NCBI RefSeq assembly: GCF_905147045.1
Contig: NC_065907.1
Coordinates: 4,154,001 to 4,218,000 of the forward strand
Direction: 5' to 3'
Length of the DNA stretch: 64,000 nucleotides
Source of the DNA: Nymphalis io
Taxonomy: Eukaryota > Arthropoda > Insecta > Lepidoptera > Nymphalidae
The position numbers were made by a program, and so were the translations under genes. Position 1 is the stretch's first letter, and every line of letters starts with the position of its first letter. Under the pieces are notes generated by a model. That model searched no databases and was not told where the DNA came from. It worked only from the letters and a program-made list of their open reading frames with translations. Below are positions 33,757 through 46,892 of this stretch, in pieces.

Positions 33757-34012
33757 TAGCGCTTTCACGGCTTCACTCGCGTCATAATTCCGAATTGCTC
33801 AATACCAATCTTAGCTCTTTATTCAATATCGAACTATTTTCATAAAAACTTTTAGACTCTTTATCACCTTACCTTTATGACCTTAGGAGTTACCGTTTTC
33901 AGAAAACCTTCCTTATGCAATTTCTATGGTTTTAGGCAGTTTGAGATGTAAATGTGCGTTTGATATGTCAATTATACAGTCAGTCAGCTATTATTTTATA
34001 AACATAGATAAC
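33757..34012 (-). mobile_element. AT-rich non-autonomous element with GC-rich terminus
   Basis: CTAGCGCTTTCACGGCTTCA at the left and CAGTCAGTCAGCTATTATTT at the right are typical ends of a common Lepidopteran interspersed repeat in reverse. The interior is AT-rich and has no ORF. Confidence 0.55.
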
Positions 34013-34194
34013 ATGAATCACTATATAAGCGTAAAGCCCATTATGATTGTTGTTTATGAGATTGAGAAGTAAAATTACCCGTACGCCGTATTACGTGAAT
34101 AAAGTGTATTGTTTTTTTTTTTATAATTATCTCATATTTTTTGATTACCCATGTTAGAAAATTAATATTCGATTATTATGACGCTGCCGTGCTT

Positions 34195-34452
34195 TACACT
34201 ACCGTGCTTTACGGTGAAGAAAAACATCGTGAGGAAACGTGCATGTGTCTAATTTCATAATACACATGTGGCAGAATTTCACTGTAATTCGACACATGCA
34301 GGTTTCCTCACGATGTTTTCCTTCACCGTAAAGCACGAGATGAATTATAATCACAAATTAAGCACATGAAAATTCAGTGGTGCTTGCCCGGCTTTGAATC
34401 AACGATTGTCGTAAGATTCACGTGTTCTAACCACTAGGCCATCTCGGCTAAT
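34195..34452 (-). mobile_element. SINE-M foldback: short plus piece joined to a long minus piece
   Basis: 34201-34255 carries GTGCTTTACGGTGAAGAAAA to GCATGTGTCTAATTTCA in plus orientation. From 34256 onward the same family runs in reverse (ACACATGTGGCAGAATTTCA through to CTAGGCCATCTCGGC). The two parts are complementary over about 50 nt and can fold back. Confidence 0.88.
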
Positions 34453-37400
34453 ATGCTTTTAACTTCAGAGTAAATACATAAAATTGCTGATTTATTAAAT
34501 TCTTGAAGCAATATAATATTATTGTAGATTGAAATACAAAAGATAGAGAAAATCGTCTTGATATGTATCAAGTAATTACTTCATATATATATTTATAAAT
34601 TTATATTGCCATAATTACAGATAACAAATATTAATTATACCTATATATATTGCTAGTGTGTAATACAAATAGTTATCTATATTAGTGTTAAGTATGCACT
34701 CAAAGTAAAAAGAAAACTACATAGACAACATGAATAAGTCCAAAAAAACTACAATCTAAAAAACTGACCTATTAGATAAGTGAGAAATATAATAGCGAAA
34801 ATAACACGTTTGATTTTCGCTTGCGAATTGGATGAAATACTAAGGTAAGTCTCAGTCGTAAGGGTCTCATAAGTATAGTACTTATATTATGGGTATGTAA
34901 AGTGTACACCTTTATCGCTTTTCTTTTTAATGTTTCTCGGAAAATGTTTAATCGTAAAATTGTCTGGACGAAATTGCTCTTTAGTGATAAGGTCTTATTG
35001 TTCTCTTCAACAATCTGCCCATAACTATAATGCGCGTTAATTACCTAATATTATTATTTATCTTATCGAATGTATAATATACGTGGCATGGCGATCACCT
35101 TAATAGAATGACTTTTGATTTAATGTTCAAAACATAAAAACAATGCAAGAATATGCAAATGTAACCATAAATAAGACGAAATCAATGATATATTTGCATA
35201 TATTTAATTAATTATTATCACAAGCAAGCATAAGGATGGGATCAATGTTTTTCTTAGATATCTGTCACAGTATGACTTATCCGTTTATATTTATAATTAA
35301 GGAATTTATTGTATGAACGGCTTCTTGCGTGTAATTCAAATTATATGGAACAATACCTGTTTCGATTCCGTTATGCATTGTTTATACCGAAACAATACTG
35401 ATTTTTATACAAACAATAGTATGAGTATTTTAATTTTTAAAATAGGAATTCATTCGAACAGTTCGCATAAGTTATTGAATGATAATAGCTGTTGTTGAAG
35501 AAATATAATGATAACACCATGATAATATGATGATACATAGTATGACTATTGCACTTTTTACTTCGTTTTATTTACAATTAGTGCATATAAAGCGGAGTAA
35601 AAAGTCCTTTCTAAATAGCGTAACTGATTGGTTAATTACTCAGAGCGTTATTATTCTCTCATCATCAGTTGTCTGGAAGAGATTACATAAAACAATAACA
35701 CCGCGTGTACATACTCATTGTCCTATACCCCATATTAAACCTGAATTGTATTATGTATGTTAAATAAAACTTACGTATAATTATGCTTGTTATAAGAGCG
35801 ACTTGACCATTCAAGTGTGTGATAAATAATGCAACTGAACGACAATATGCAATGAAGTGTAATTTCAAAGCTCTCCACAATCCATTGGAAAGCGACTCGC
35901 TTGTACCGAAAAAGGTAAAAAAGTCGAATAAAGCCGGTCTTACCTAAACACCTGACCGAAAACGACAGGTGCTCGAAACCAATATCGTATACAATCGGCC
36001 GATTTCGAGCCAGCATCCGAGCAGATGGCCAAAAACATACCACTTTATCTTCGTTACGAAGCGGCAACACTATGGACTTTTTAGCCTAACTTTTTGTAAG
36101 CCCACATGTTAGGGTTTTTTGCGGACGAGCAACAAAACCATTACTATTTACGAAAATTGGACCTTTGAGTCTTTTTTGCTTTGAGTTCAGTACCGTCGTT
36201 GTATATTCCACTGGATATTTTCCGAAAACATTAAAATTTAAAATGTTTTCTTTTGCAATTGTAATTGTATTGTAATATATCCTCGGTAATTTAAATATCA
36301 GAAGTAATATACTCCCATTCAATATTGTTTAAGGGGCACTTAGTATAAAACAATTTTTTAAAGAAAAAAATACTATGTACTAATTAAAGGCAACAAAACC
36401 CATGTATACATAACCCAAAAAGTTAATATCGGTAGGTAATAAACCGTGATCAAAAAAGACCAAAACTGGAAGTCCAAGCAGCTGCCCAATTCTAAATAAG
36501 TTTAAGTAATTCTGAACTTTATTGTTTTCTTATTTAAGAACAGATTTGTTTGCGTCAGCAATGATAATGTCACAAGTCTCTGAGTGAATCAGCGGAATAA
36601 CCATCTGGCCTACTTTTTACGGTCCGGTATTTGAAACACTCATAAAAGGTCGTTGACGAACGTAGACTCTCCACTGATCTTGGAGATGTATTACATAAAT
36701 TAAAGTATAAACCAACATTACACATCTTATGAAAACAAAAAACATTTAATTATTGGGATATAGCGATATTGATATCCGTTACCTTTTAAAATTGTTCTCA
36801 AAAGGGTATATTTGGCGAAATAAATGGTCCGTTTCGTATTACATTTTCAAGAGCAACGAATTTTAAAGCCGGACGAATGAGTCACGTTTCGAAGAAGGCG
36901 AACCATATCAATTAAATACTACCGGTATAACTGTGGAATGCAAATAAAGCGATATTTACATTAAAGTAGGTTAGATATGCTTGTGTACAGAATTAGTTGT
37001 AAGTCGGGGCTACGCCCTTATAGGATTAGTCATTCTTATGATATGACCTGCACTCGTTAAAAGCATACAGTACTTTAAATGTGTTTATTGACCGAGTTGT
37101 AAGTGGTTAAGGCGTGGAAAGGTAATGGAAAGCACTAATGATCACATATATATTTTTATAGATCTCATATCGATTCAATAAAATTATTAGTGGGACGCAG
37201 GTAACCAGTATTTGACAAGCGACAAAGTTTCACATATTAGTCGAGCACTACGAAAATTAATTAACGTAAGAAATATTTGCTACCGTTGAACGCAATTTAT
37301 TTGCGTCGTGTACCGTTTTATCATTCCCTTCACAATAACAGAAGATTAAACGTAATATAATATTAATAGGATCATTTATTTATTAGTTTTAGAGCAGCAT

Positions 37401-37486
37401 TAAATTTATGTATGTATGTAATATATACATTGTTCTATATTTAAATTAGTAGTAAGTAACAGCCTGTTAATTTATATAAATTTACT
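34453..37486. other. AT-rich stretch without a recognised gene or repeat
   Basis: 35860-36150 is less AT-rich. A minus-strand frame there includes FWPSARMLARNRPIVYD but starts without ATG, and has a good donor (TTTAG before GTAAGACC at 35943/35944). I cannot assign a function. A SINE-M 3' scrap (AACAGCCTGTTAA) lies at about 37457. Confidence 0.4.
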
Positions 37487-37537
37487 TAACGGTAGGGCAA
37501 GTGCAATCACGTCTGTAGGTGCCACCCACTCATATTA
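37487..37537 (+). mobile_element. SINE-A 5' piece
   Basis: ACGGTAGGGCAAGTGC followed by a GTAGGTGCCACCCACTCAT block is the SINE-A 5' end in plus orientation. It breaks off exactly where an opposite copy begins. Confidence 0.65.
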
Positions 37538-37539
37538 TT

Positions 37540-37706
37540 TGCCACCTGATTGTAAGTGGTCACCAACGCCCATTGACATTGTAAAAAAATGTTAACCATC
37601 GTTTACATCGCCAATGCGCCACCAACCTCGGGAACTAAGATGTAATGTCCCTTGTGCCTGTAATTACACTGCCTCACTCACCCTTCAAACCGGAACACAA
37701 CAATAC
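37540..37706 (-). mobile_element. SINE-A, 3' half, minus orientation
   Basis: GCCACCTGATTGTAAGTGGT through CCACCAACCTCGGGAACTAA to ACCGGAACACAACAATAC. It forms an inverted pair with 37809-37965. Confidence 0.85.
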
Positions 37707-37800
37707 TATTAGATTGTCTACCTTTTTACTATGTGAAATTTCTTAAATTGCTCTTTAAATGAACTGTATGTTCTTTGAGTAAATAAAGATCTTTAAACTG
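37707..37800 (+). mobile_element. LINE 3'-end insertion with 8-bp target-site duplication
   Basis: A short AT-rich piece ends in GTTCTTTGAGTAAATAAAGA, a retroelement-like 3' end. It is flanked by AACAATAC at 37699-37706 and 37801-37808, so it inserted between the two SINE-A halves. Confidence 0.6.
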
Positions 37801-37808
37801 AACAATAC

Positions 37809-37965
37809 AGAGCCAGTGTAACTACAGACTCAAGAGACATAACATCTTTGTTCCAAAAATTCGTGGCGCGTTGGCGACATACGGAATGGTTAATATTTCT
37901 TAAATCACCAACGTCTATCGGCGGTGGTGACCACTTATCATCAGGTGGTCGGTTTACCGCCTTTA
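37809..37965 (+). mobile_element. SINE-A, 3' half, plus orientation
   Basis: AGAGCCAGTGTAACTACAGA to CACTTATCATCAGGTGG. It is complementary to 37540-37706 over roughly 150 bp, so the pair forms a large foldback with the LINE piece in the loop. Confidence 0.8.
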
Positions 37966-39647
37966 TCAAAAAAACCTCCTTCTTTTCCTTCTATTCTTTC
38001 TTAAGGAGGACTTCTTCTTCTCCTTCTCTTGGATAATTATTGGAGATTTTTTGAAGTTTAGTCCACAATGCCGCTTCATGTGAATTGGTAGAATACATTT
38101 GGAAGAATTTTATCCGCCACACGCAGGTTACCTTTGTTCTTTTAACGCCGAACATAAATAAATAATTAAATCAAATTAACACCAAGTGTTGCTTGCCCGA
38201 GTTTGAACCCGCAATATTCGGTTAAGATATGTTACTAATCTAGCCACTGAGCCATTTCAAGTATTTTATGTTTAAATAAAGAGATATATATTTTTTTCTC
38301 GAAATACAGGATTCCGTTGAATGTAACATTCAGACCTCTATCCGAACTTTTTGTATTAACACGTTCTAAAGTCATCAAAAAGAATATTCCAGTGTTTGAA
38401 AATAAATGCGGCACAATTTCGTGTTTTTAACTATACATAAAAATTCATATCGCATCGTTTGGCATCGCTTATCGTCCGAGCGTTTAAGATGCTTCTATAA
38501 TCAGTTTTTGCTCATTGAACTTTCAATTCTTTCTTGTATATTCTAGTTTCTCTCTGAATTATATGGGTGAGTAGTTTTCCTTTTTAAACTCGCGAACTTT
38601 ACTCTCTGTATTCTTTTTAAAACCGTTAAGTTTTCCTTTATCTGAGTTTTTATAAAGGAACTGAAATCAAGAAAGAAGGAAGAAAAAATTCCGCATTATT
38701 TCAAGAAGCGCTTAAGTTAGACATAGTGAGTTATGGTTTCAATAGTGCATTCTCTCCGAGAGAATGTACAAAGGAAAGCAAAACTTCTAAAACTATGCGT
38801 GGTTAACATTATTAGGTCGAAGTTCGCTTGCATACAATTTGCAAATTCCATTGCGTATGAAGCAAAATACCTTGACACGGTTTGAAACGGTCGGTCTTTC
38901 GTCGAATTGATCAAACGGAATTTTGTCCGATACCTGTATTACATTCACGGGTCACAGGAGTCGACGTTTCTGATCCCTGACCAAGGCGAGATGTGTAACT
39001 TGGATTGTGTGAACTAAAATCAATTCGTAATCTCGTTCAATCTACGGAACAGAAGGAGCAATTGAATCTACGTCATTGTAACCAATTCTGTCATAATCTG
39101 GTAAATTGTGATTTCGAAAGATGCATCGATTTTATTCCTCAATTTCCAGACTTAACTCGCCTTATTTACTTAACTGTATAACGATTTCATCACTAACTTT
39201 AAAATCACGAAGTGCTCCTATGATAGGGTCTTCTTTACTTTTGAACATATTTGGAGTTATTTCCAACACCCTGCTTTGATACAGGTTGGTGGATGTAGCA
39301 GATTTGAATGTGCATCCTCGCGATATTTTCGGATCAGATTGACGATTCACTAAGCTTATAAATGAAATAAGTTAATTAAGAGGTTTTTTTTTTGCTGAAT
39401 TTTATTTGATGTTGACAACAATAAAAGAAATACAACTGATCTGGACGTTCACGACCTGGTGTTTATAGATATCCTAGGTTTATGAGGCAATAAATTTATA
39501 ATTCCGGACCACGCTGCCAATTTATGTTTTTATACGTTTACCCCTTTGTAGAGTTAATTAAACGTTTTTACTTGCGTACCATGTCGTTTCGTATTTTATT
39601 ACAACTTACAACATCAATAAAAACTTAATGAATTATACTTATTTCTA
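37966..39647. other. Stretch with two old SINE-M remnants
   Basis: Apart from 38070-38262 and a doubtful scrap at 39271-39345 (TTGATACAGGTTGGTGG), no repeat or exon was recognised. Confidence 0.4.
38070..38262 (-). mobile_element. Old SINE-M remnant
   Basis: Reverse blocks GCCACACGCAGGTTACCTTT, TTGCTTGCCCGAGTTTGAAC and TCTAGCCACTGAGCCATTTC keep the family order down to the tRNA-like head. Confidence 0.7.
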
Positions 39648-39810
39648 ATGTTTTTTTTTTTTAATTTATAATAGGTGATAATGATGAGGATGAGGATGGT
39701 GGCGGACTGGTAGATGGGCCACCTCATGGTAAGTGGTCACTACAGTCCATAGACACTGGCACTGTAGAAAATATTCCATTCCTTACATCACCAATGCGCC
39801 ATGAAACTTT
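39648..39810 (-). mobile_element. SINE-A, 3' half
   Basis: A poly-T run, then GATGGGCCACCTCATGGTAA and CATCACCAATGCGCCA. It ends abruptly before the 5' half. A GAT/GAG-rich stretch is inserted near the tail. Confidence 0.75.
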
Positions 39811-39892
39811 ATAACAAAAAAAAAATCAGATTTTTGTGCATTTATTCACACTGGCACCAAGAAAGTAAATCTTCACTACAATGTGGCAAATA

Positions 39893-40185
39893 CCACATTT
39901 AACCGGACTTGAGGTTCTGAGTTCGAACCCCGGCTCGGGTCAATAAAAATTGAATATTTCTCTGAAGAAATTGTAAGTAGCTACTCGAAGTTTTGAAGTT
40001 GGCAGTGTTTACAATACGTGCCTCGGAAAGCACGCCTTGGTCCTGCTTCTAAAATACTTCGTACAGGTCGGATTGCCGCTCCATTGGATTTTGAGAGTGA
40101 GGAATATATATATATATATATATACGCTCACGTGTTTGCAAACATACTTGAACACAATAATATATAACTTCGCAGTTAGCAGCAG
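39893..40185 (+). mobile_element. SINE-C copy with internal (TA)n
   Basis: Head with B box GAGTTCGAACCCC, then TACGTGCCTCGGAAAGCACG, AGGTCGGATTGCCGCTCCAT and ATTTTGAGAGTGAGG. A TA run at about 40108-40125 interrupts the 3' part, which ends with a diverged CTTCGCAGTTAG. Confidence 0.75.
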
Positions 40186-40721
40186 TATATAACTACGTTG
40201 GCCAGTCAAATCAGTTAGAAGATTATCATGTATTTTATTCAACATTACTCAATAATAGTTATCCATTAAGTAGCCTTTATTATTGAATGCATTATTTTAA
40301 ACACAATATTGCTCAAGCATATTTTAAATTAAATGTACAAATGATGAATTAATCTAATGGTAACCTTATAATTCCCTATATACTAAATACAAATTATATA
40401 CGCATTTTGAATAACATTTTACTGAACATACACATAAGGTATACTAATATACACAAATTGATACAACAACAATAATATAATCAGTACTCTGTTAGCCAAA
40501 GTAAACTGAACAAGCCTAATTTACATAAGCTGTTACCTAACACACATTACACAAAGGGTCAATGAACTAACTGATAAGGATTCAATAACCTCAGTCTATC
40601 TTACGATGTTATGCAAACAAATACTATCGTTATGATACAGCAATCGAATTTGACTAAAATTGGAAGTGATAATGTTATTTAAATTAAAACAGAACACAAA
40701 TTACAATATCGATAAAATATT
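40186..40721. other. AT-rich stretch without recognised features
   Basis: Nothing coding or repetitive was recognised. Confidence 0.4.
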
Positions 40722-41036
40722 TTTTCTTTATGTTATAGGCAGGCGGACAAGCAAATGTGCCTCCTGATGGTAAGTGGTAACCACCGCCCGGCATTGGCGA
40801 GGTAAGAAATAATAACCATACCTTACCTCGCTTATGCGTCACCAACCTTGGGAACTGAGATATTATGTCCCTTGTACCTGCAGTTACCTGAGTTACTTAC
40901 CCTTTATTTACCCTGACTCACCCCTCAAACCGGAACGCAACAATACTAAAGTATTGCTGCTTAACGGCAGAATATCTGATGAGTGGGTTATTTATACCCA
41001 CCCAGACTGGCCTGCACAACGCCCTACCACAAGGTA
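40722..41036 (-). mobile_element. SINE-A, full length, diverged
   Basis: ATAGGCAGGCGGACAAGCAA to ACTGGCCTGCACAACGCCCT. It has two local duplications (TTACCTGAGTTACTTACC; TTATTTATACCCACCCAG) and a 10-bp self-complementary pair GCGAGGTAAG/CTTACCTCGC created by family divergence. Confidence 0.85.
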
Positions 41037-41102
41037 AGGCTTTTTTTATTTTAATGTATAATATAAAAATATATATATATCATGATTATATTGAATAGTA
41101 GA

Positions 41103-41364
41103 TGTCCCAAGGTTGGGCTAAGGTTCTCTCCTTTTGAATAGAATGTTTATAGCATATTCCATCAAGCTGCTTCAATGCTGGTTAATGATACACATGTAGC
41201 AGAATTTCATTGTGATTGGAAAAATGCAGGTTTCCTCTTCGGCTTTAATCGCCGAGCACTAGATGAGTTATAAGCACCAATTTAATATATCAATATTCAG
41301 TGGTGTTAACCCGGATTTAAACTCAGAATCATTGGTGAGGATTCATTAGGGCATCTTGGCTTGA
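41103..41364 (-). mobile_element. SINE-M, old full-length copy
   Basis: In reverse: CCCAAGGTTGGGCTAAGG, CCATCAAGCTGCTTCAATGC, AATGCAGGTTTCCTC, ATATTCAGTGGTG and GCATCTTGGCTTG. All blocks are present but diverged. Confidence 0.8.
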
Positions 41365-42737
41365 TATTGTATATAATGTATTTTCATTATATGAAAAAAA
41401 CTATCATTTACATTATTATTGTTAACTCAATAAAAATGGTTCTTATCGGCACAATAGTAAGAATTAAATGGGATAATACTTGTGTAGGCGCCAAGACAAT
41501 CATTAAGATAAATTGAAACCAGATCACGTATTTGTCACAGGAGCTTATACATAATATTTCAATTTCTAAGCGTGATATGCAACTATGTAACAAAACAGTG
41601 TAAATCAATAATAATTTAATACATTGCTGGAACTAATAATACAAATCCGATTAACACACGTTTTTTATGATATGTTTAAATAGGCCGCTTTTTGTTTATA
41701 TGAAGATTTTTTTAGGCAATTATAACGCAACGAAAAAAGGATTTTCATTCGCTCCGTACTCAAACCTATATAAGTAAAATACATAGATTTAAAAGCACAG
41801 TAGATAAGATGAATTCAAAAAAGGTTTTATGACAAATCATGACCTAAAGGTCATTTTTGACAGTTAAAATTTTGTTTAATTTTTATTAAAATTTACATTA
41901 CAAGGAACTTCTTTATTTTTATTAAAAATTTATTACTTATTTGTAGTATTTGCACTTCCAGCACACGTAACACAAACAAAACAACATAGCTGTATGGAAT
42001 AGCGGCTATCATCGAACCGTATACGTCGGATATATAACTGTATATCCGTATATATTTATTACGAACAAAAACTGCAAATGTGAATGCAGCTATGACATCA
42101 GACCGTAAACAACTTGTTCTTACAGCTTTTTACTTCCGGATGCATAAAATACGAGGAGCGTTATAGTTTTTATGAGGACAATTAGTAATTTGAAAATATA
42201 CAAAAAATTATACTATTTTGTCAAATGGGTTTTAAGCACATGTTTTTTAATTTCGTTAAATGGACAAAAGTTCATTAACTACCTTACTATTTTCTTTATA
42301 TACCTATATGAAAGTAAAAAGAATACTAGGTAAAATAATTATTAATCTAGATCGTATAATTACTTAAAATTGCTGTGTATATACATTTTATATAAAGTTC
42401 GTTGTAACGAAGAAAGTAAAGATCGATAAAATTTAGTTTTAATTTTATAACCAACTTCGAAAGGTTCACCAAGCAATACTTTAAAACTAACAAATTTGCT
42501 AAACCAGATGCTATATTAAACATTCAATTTAAAGTCATTCTTTTAACATCAACAAAAGTCGTAATGATTTCAATTATTTAAACATGGAGTAATAATGTTC
42601 AAATTCCCAAAACTGTTTCGATGCGAACAAAGCATAAACAATGATTAAATATCAAACGCATATAATCTCACGTGATGATTCAATTGTTATGATTTTTATG
42701 ACTGTGCAACAATAATAATTTATTTTATTTAATGTTG
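41365..42737. other. AT-rich stretch without recognised features
   Basis: Nothing coding or repetitive was recognised. Confidence 0.4.
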
Positions 42738-42905
42738 GCAGATTGAATGGCACATTGGTCACCAGATACGTCCACTGTCTATAGACATTGGCATTGTAAG
42801 AAATTTTAATGATCCCTTAGACCGCCAATACGCCACCAATCTTGGGAACTGTAAATAGTATGTAATATGTGAAGATGAGGTTTCCGTAGTTACACTGCAA
42901 TACAA
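42738..42905 (-). mobile_element. SINE-A remnant
   Basis: ATAGACATTGGCATTGTAAG, CAATACGCCACCAATCTTGG and GTAGTTACACTG keep the family order in reverse. The 5' half is lost. Confidence 0.7.
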
Positions 42906-43680
42906 TAATTTCAGATTCTTTCATTTCATTTTTAAAGAAAATTAAACTTTATATAATTTTTATCAACAATTTCGAAAATTGTTAAAAATAGACAAATAAA
43001 TAACGACGCAAACATTGAACTAATGTTTAGGACAGCGATATAATCAGGAGAAAGGATGGGGTCTACAAATATTGACCAACCGATTTTACACTCTTTTATT
43101 ATTACCTTGGAAAAGAGCCCTCCTCGAGTAAAATTTATCAAAAATGAACTTTATTAAAAAGCATTAAGAACTTCATAAGAATGTACAAAATATTCCTTGA
43201 AGACTCCCACGCGTCATCAACTGTATAAATAGGAAAATATCGTTATTTTTACTATAACTCATAATGCTTTCAAAATAAGGAATAAAATTCATTGTAATAA
43301 AACGACGGTAAATATGTTTAATATTGACAAATGTCAAAGTGATTGTATACTGTCCATTGACATTCAAACTGAACGAAACTTCGAGTTAAATATAAACGAT
43401 AAAGCATAAGGCCACTTCATTGGTATTATATATTCAGAAAATGTGGTCTCACTATAAAATAAAGTAAGTAGAAATGTTTTATTTACAAATATTTGGAATG
43501 TATATTATTCGACTTAGGGTAGTATAGTAGCTTATATAGCAAAAAAATCGCAGAGTCCCAGTATCTAATACCGGTTAGTTAAATTTCTATAGTTTTAGAT
43601 TTTTCTATAATTATTTTTAAAAAAATCGTAAATAAATCTTTAGTATCAGTGACACGCTTGCAAAGCAATTCTTCAGAATA
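42906..43680. other. AT-rich stretch without recognised features
   Basis: Nothing coding or repetitive was recognised. Confidence 0.4.
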
Positions 43681-43782
43681 CACGTAAAGCCTGCGCCTGA
43701 CCTCTTAAGATGATGTCGATGAAAATGAAGAAACAAAGAATGTAGTGCTTGCGAATACACTTGTGCTAATATAGTATTTTCA
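43681..43782 (+). mobile_element. SINE-C fragment, diverged
   Basis: CACGTAAAGCCTGCGCCTGA and later GCGAATACACTTGTGCTAAT correspond to the body of SINE-C. Confidence 0.4.
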
Positions 43783-46700
43783 CAGGTGACCAGTCCTTAC
43801 TGAGATTACTAGGCTGTAATTTGGTTAGGAGGGTACATTATTTGACAATCAAACTAAAATACTTTCATACTAAATGTATGTATGTATTTTATCGTTTTAC
43901 GTCCTGACAGACAATATTTATTTTTTCTAATGATCATGCAATTATTTTATTATAAATAATACTTTTTGAAGCAAATTAAATGAAAGTTATGTAAAAGCCA
44001 TTATGTCTGGTATGGAGTATATATAATCAACATTAACGTTATTCCTAAGATATGAAATACAAAAGACACAATATCTTAATTTAGACTCATCAAAACGTGG
44101 ATCGTTCTAATTCTTGATTGACAAAACTACGTCTCATTACAAAAAACTCCAAATAAGAAGTTATAAATCGTTACGCAGATATAAAATCTCGAAAGCACTG
44201 GACCAAAAACAAACCATATCGGAATATCAAATTTGTTACACTTGATGGGCACCAAGAAAGGGACCACCATATCATTTGAAAGGGACTGATATCAAGGAAA
44301 CTCTTATTAGCTCTTGAGTTAAATGAAAAACGAATAAAAGAAGGGAGGATAAGAAGACATTCTCTAAAGCTTTGTAAACCGACAACGATGACACTTAACG
44401 CAGGCTTCTGTCTGACCTTTATCTACATACAGATAACAAAAGGTCATGACACACCAACAGAATTATATCAAAAATACGGACGTGGAATTATTTAGATAGA
44501 ATTTTCTAGTAAACGTTACAAATTTTATATAACCGAGACGTATATTATAATGAATAATAAATATATTATATATTTAGATGATTTATGTTTCTGATTTAGT
44601 ATTCAAATATTAAACATTTAATAAATGATAATAATTTGGTATAATCCACAAGTTTGATAAATCGTGACATTGAGATAGAAGCTTAGAACTGAAGATTATA
44701 CGAAGAGACCCTTAGAGGACATTATATATTCAATTCGTGAAATGGAGTGAACATAAATCTTGAAAGGTATTCGTAAATCAAACTTTTTGTCTCCAAATCT
44801 ATAATTCAGGAATTCTGCGCGTGCTCAAGTATCCTTTTATGTACCTCGAAGTGTATAAATCTACTCTTCAAACTAGAACCGTCATCAAGAATTATAGTTT
44901 TTCGTTCAACGCTAGCGCGATTATTTCATTTCACTATCATACTATCGTTGTGTGTTGTAAAATTCTCGGTATTTTGAAAGAAATTTCGTTAAAAGTAAGT
45001 ATCAGAATAAAACATAGTCGAGTACATTTCTAGTGATCCTTTATACATTTTATCAAGTGTAAAACTTCTTTAACTAATTTTGTATTTATATTCTAATATC
45101 TTTGTTTTCTAAGCCAATAGTCCTGTTGTCTCTCAAGACGAAAATAAAAAGCCAAGAGTTTTATTTAAGAAAAAACCTCCAGGTTAGGCGTCTTTGTTTC
45201 CAGAGAATGGTTTAACTTTATCGAATGACATAACGCACACATAAATAGTTTATGCTTCAATAAATAGCCTACCAATCACGATTTATATTGGTTTTCTTTG
45301 TGTTCGTAAAACGAATAAAAAATATATAAAAAATAAATGTAAATGTAATATTATTTATGGCAATTACCAAAATACAATTCCAACAAAAATCATATAAAAT
45401 TAAATAGACTATTGCACAGAAATGTTAAGAATATAAAAACGGTCGTCTAGTGAAATTCTTTAAGATTGAATGATTTATTTGCGTCGTGGACGAGGACCGA
45501 CATCGAAAGGGTGTATTTTATTTGTCGTAAAGGAATTTACGAGTTCTTCTCGTTTCTAGGAGTCAGCCCTACCTGCCCATCTCGGACTCGATCTATACAG
45601 CCAATAAACCCAATCTTTATATTGTGCGAATGTATTTCTTTTCATCAGACCCCAAGGTGTTTTCAATTTTGTCGTGAAAAATAAGTAGACTTCGTATGAT
45701 GGAATTTAATAAAGGCAACGCAATAACACCTTCAGGTCTGGCGAAATTGAAAATTAAATACGTTCAGTTTATTTTCTTATTTGGTAAAGTGCTTGCTTCA
45801 GAACATATAAGAAATTGTATACTATAATGAGTTAAGCGATTCTCCTAGTATATCTAAATAATTCAAACGATAAGCGTATGCTTTATATGAATTTATATTA
45901 TTGTAAAACGATCTCAGTTCATTGTTACCTTCGCAAAGTAGAACTCGATTTTTTTTTACAAAATTTGACTCGGATAAATAATTTCAGCGGAAATAGAACT
46001 AATTATCCCTCTTCTCTAATTTCTAAACAAAGTGTGCGGACTAGACTAGCTACGAAAATGATTGTTGTAGATTTGTTTTGTTTTCTGCACTCATGTAATA
46101 AGTAAATTTAGAATATGCAAAGTTTAAATTTAGCACCAGGATTCTAAATTCGGTCTGGACATCATTGTTATAACTTTTAACTGAAGTAAGTTTTACGAAA
46201 CATATTCGCTTATAATATTGACCATACATTTTAAATTTACATTCACGTTATAAACATTCAATGGTAACATATGCAGGTTTATTTTTAAATGAGACTCTTA
46301 ATGAGGTCAGGCAACATAAATTATTATATAAAATACAATCTTCCGAGAACAGTCAAGTACTTAACCGCGTAAGGGTACCATGTTACCGTTACCACCTAAC
46401 ATGCCAACATGGCGTTGAACAAGAAATGAAACTTCATAGACCAATGTAACTACTCTTTGCGATAAACAATCTTTACAAGTAATTCGTTGCAATTTAAACA
46501 AGAGATTTCTTATCATATCTGTGTATTAAAGGAGCAATGTAATTTAAAGTTTTATAAAATGTAGCTTTGGGGTTAAGTTACCAAGTTTCTAATTGAGTCT
46601 CATTATAATTAATTTCTTAGAAGTGTCACCAATTAAATATATAAGAGGTTGTTTTTATTTTATTATTTTGATAAAGACGTTATGAATGAAATAAAAGTCA

Positions 46701-46892
46701 GGGTTTTTATGGTTATAAATTGTAAAAAAAAATTATGTTATTAAGTCATAACTTCCTTAAATTGTTTTATGTTCAAAAATAAATAAAGTTTGAGAATTTC
46801 GTAATTGAATTTTAAAAATTCATGACGAAAAAAATATTTCTACGAAAACAATTAAAATAAGATCTTATTAAATTAAACTTTTCAGCTATAAT
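43783..46892. other. Long AT-rich stretch without recognised genes or repeats
   Basis: Several open frames of 60-90 codons occur (44821-45033, 45466-45684, 45878-46105, all plus), but none has splice context or a recognisable product. 45470-45670 is somewhat less AT-rich. This is the longest tract of the window free of the common SINEs apart from 34453-37486. Confidence 0.4.

Noticed and set aside
40785..40830. The GCGAGGTAAG/CTTACCTCGC inverted pair as a regulatory hairpin
   Set aside because: It is within a diverged SINE-A copy, and the pairing arises from family sequence plus mutations.
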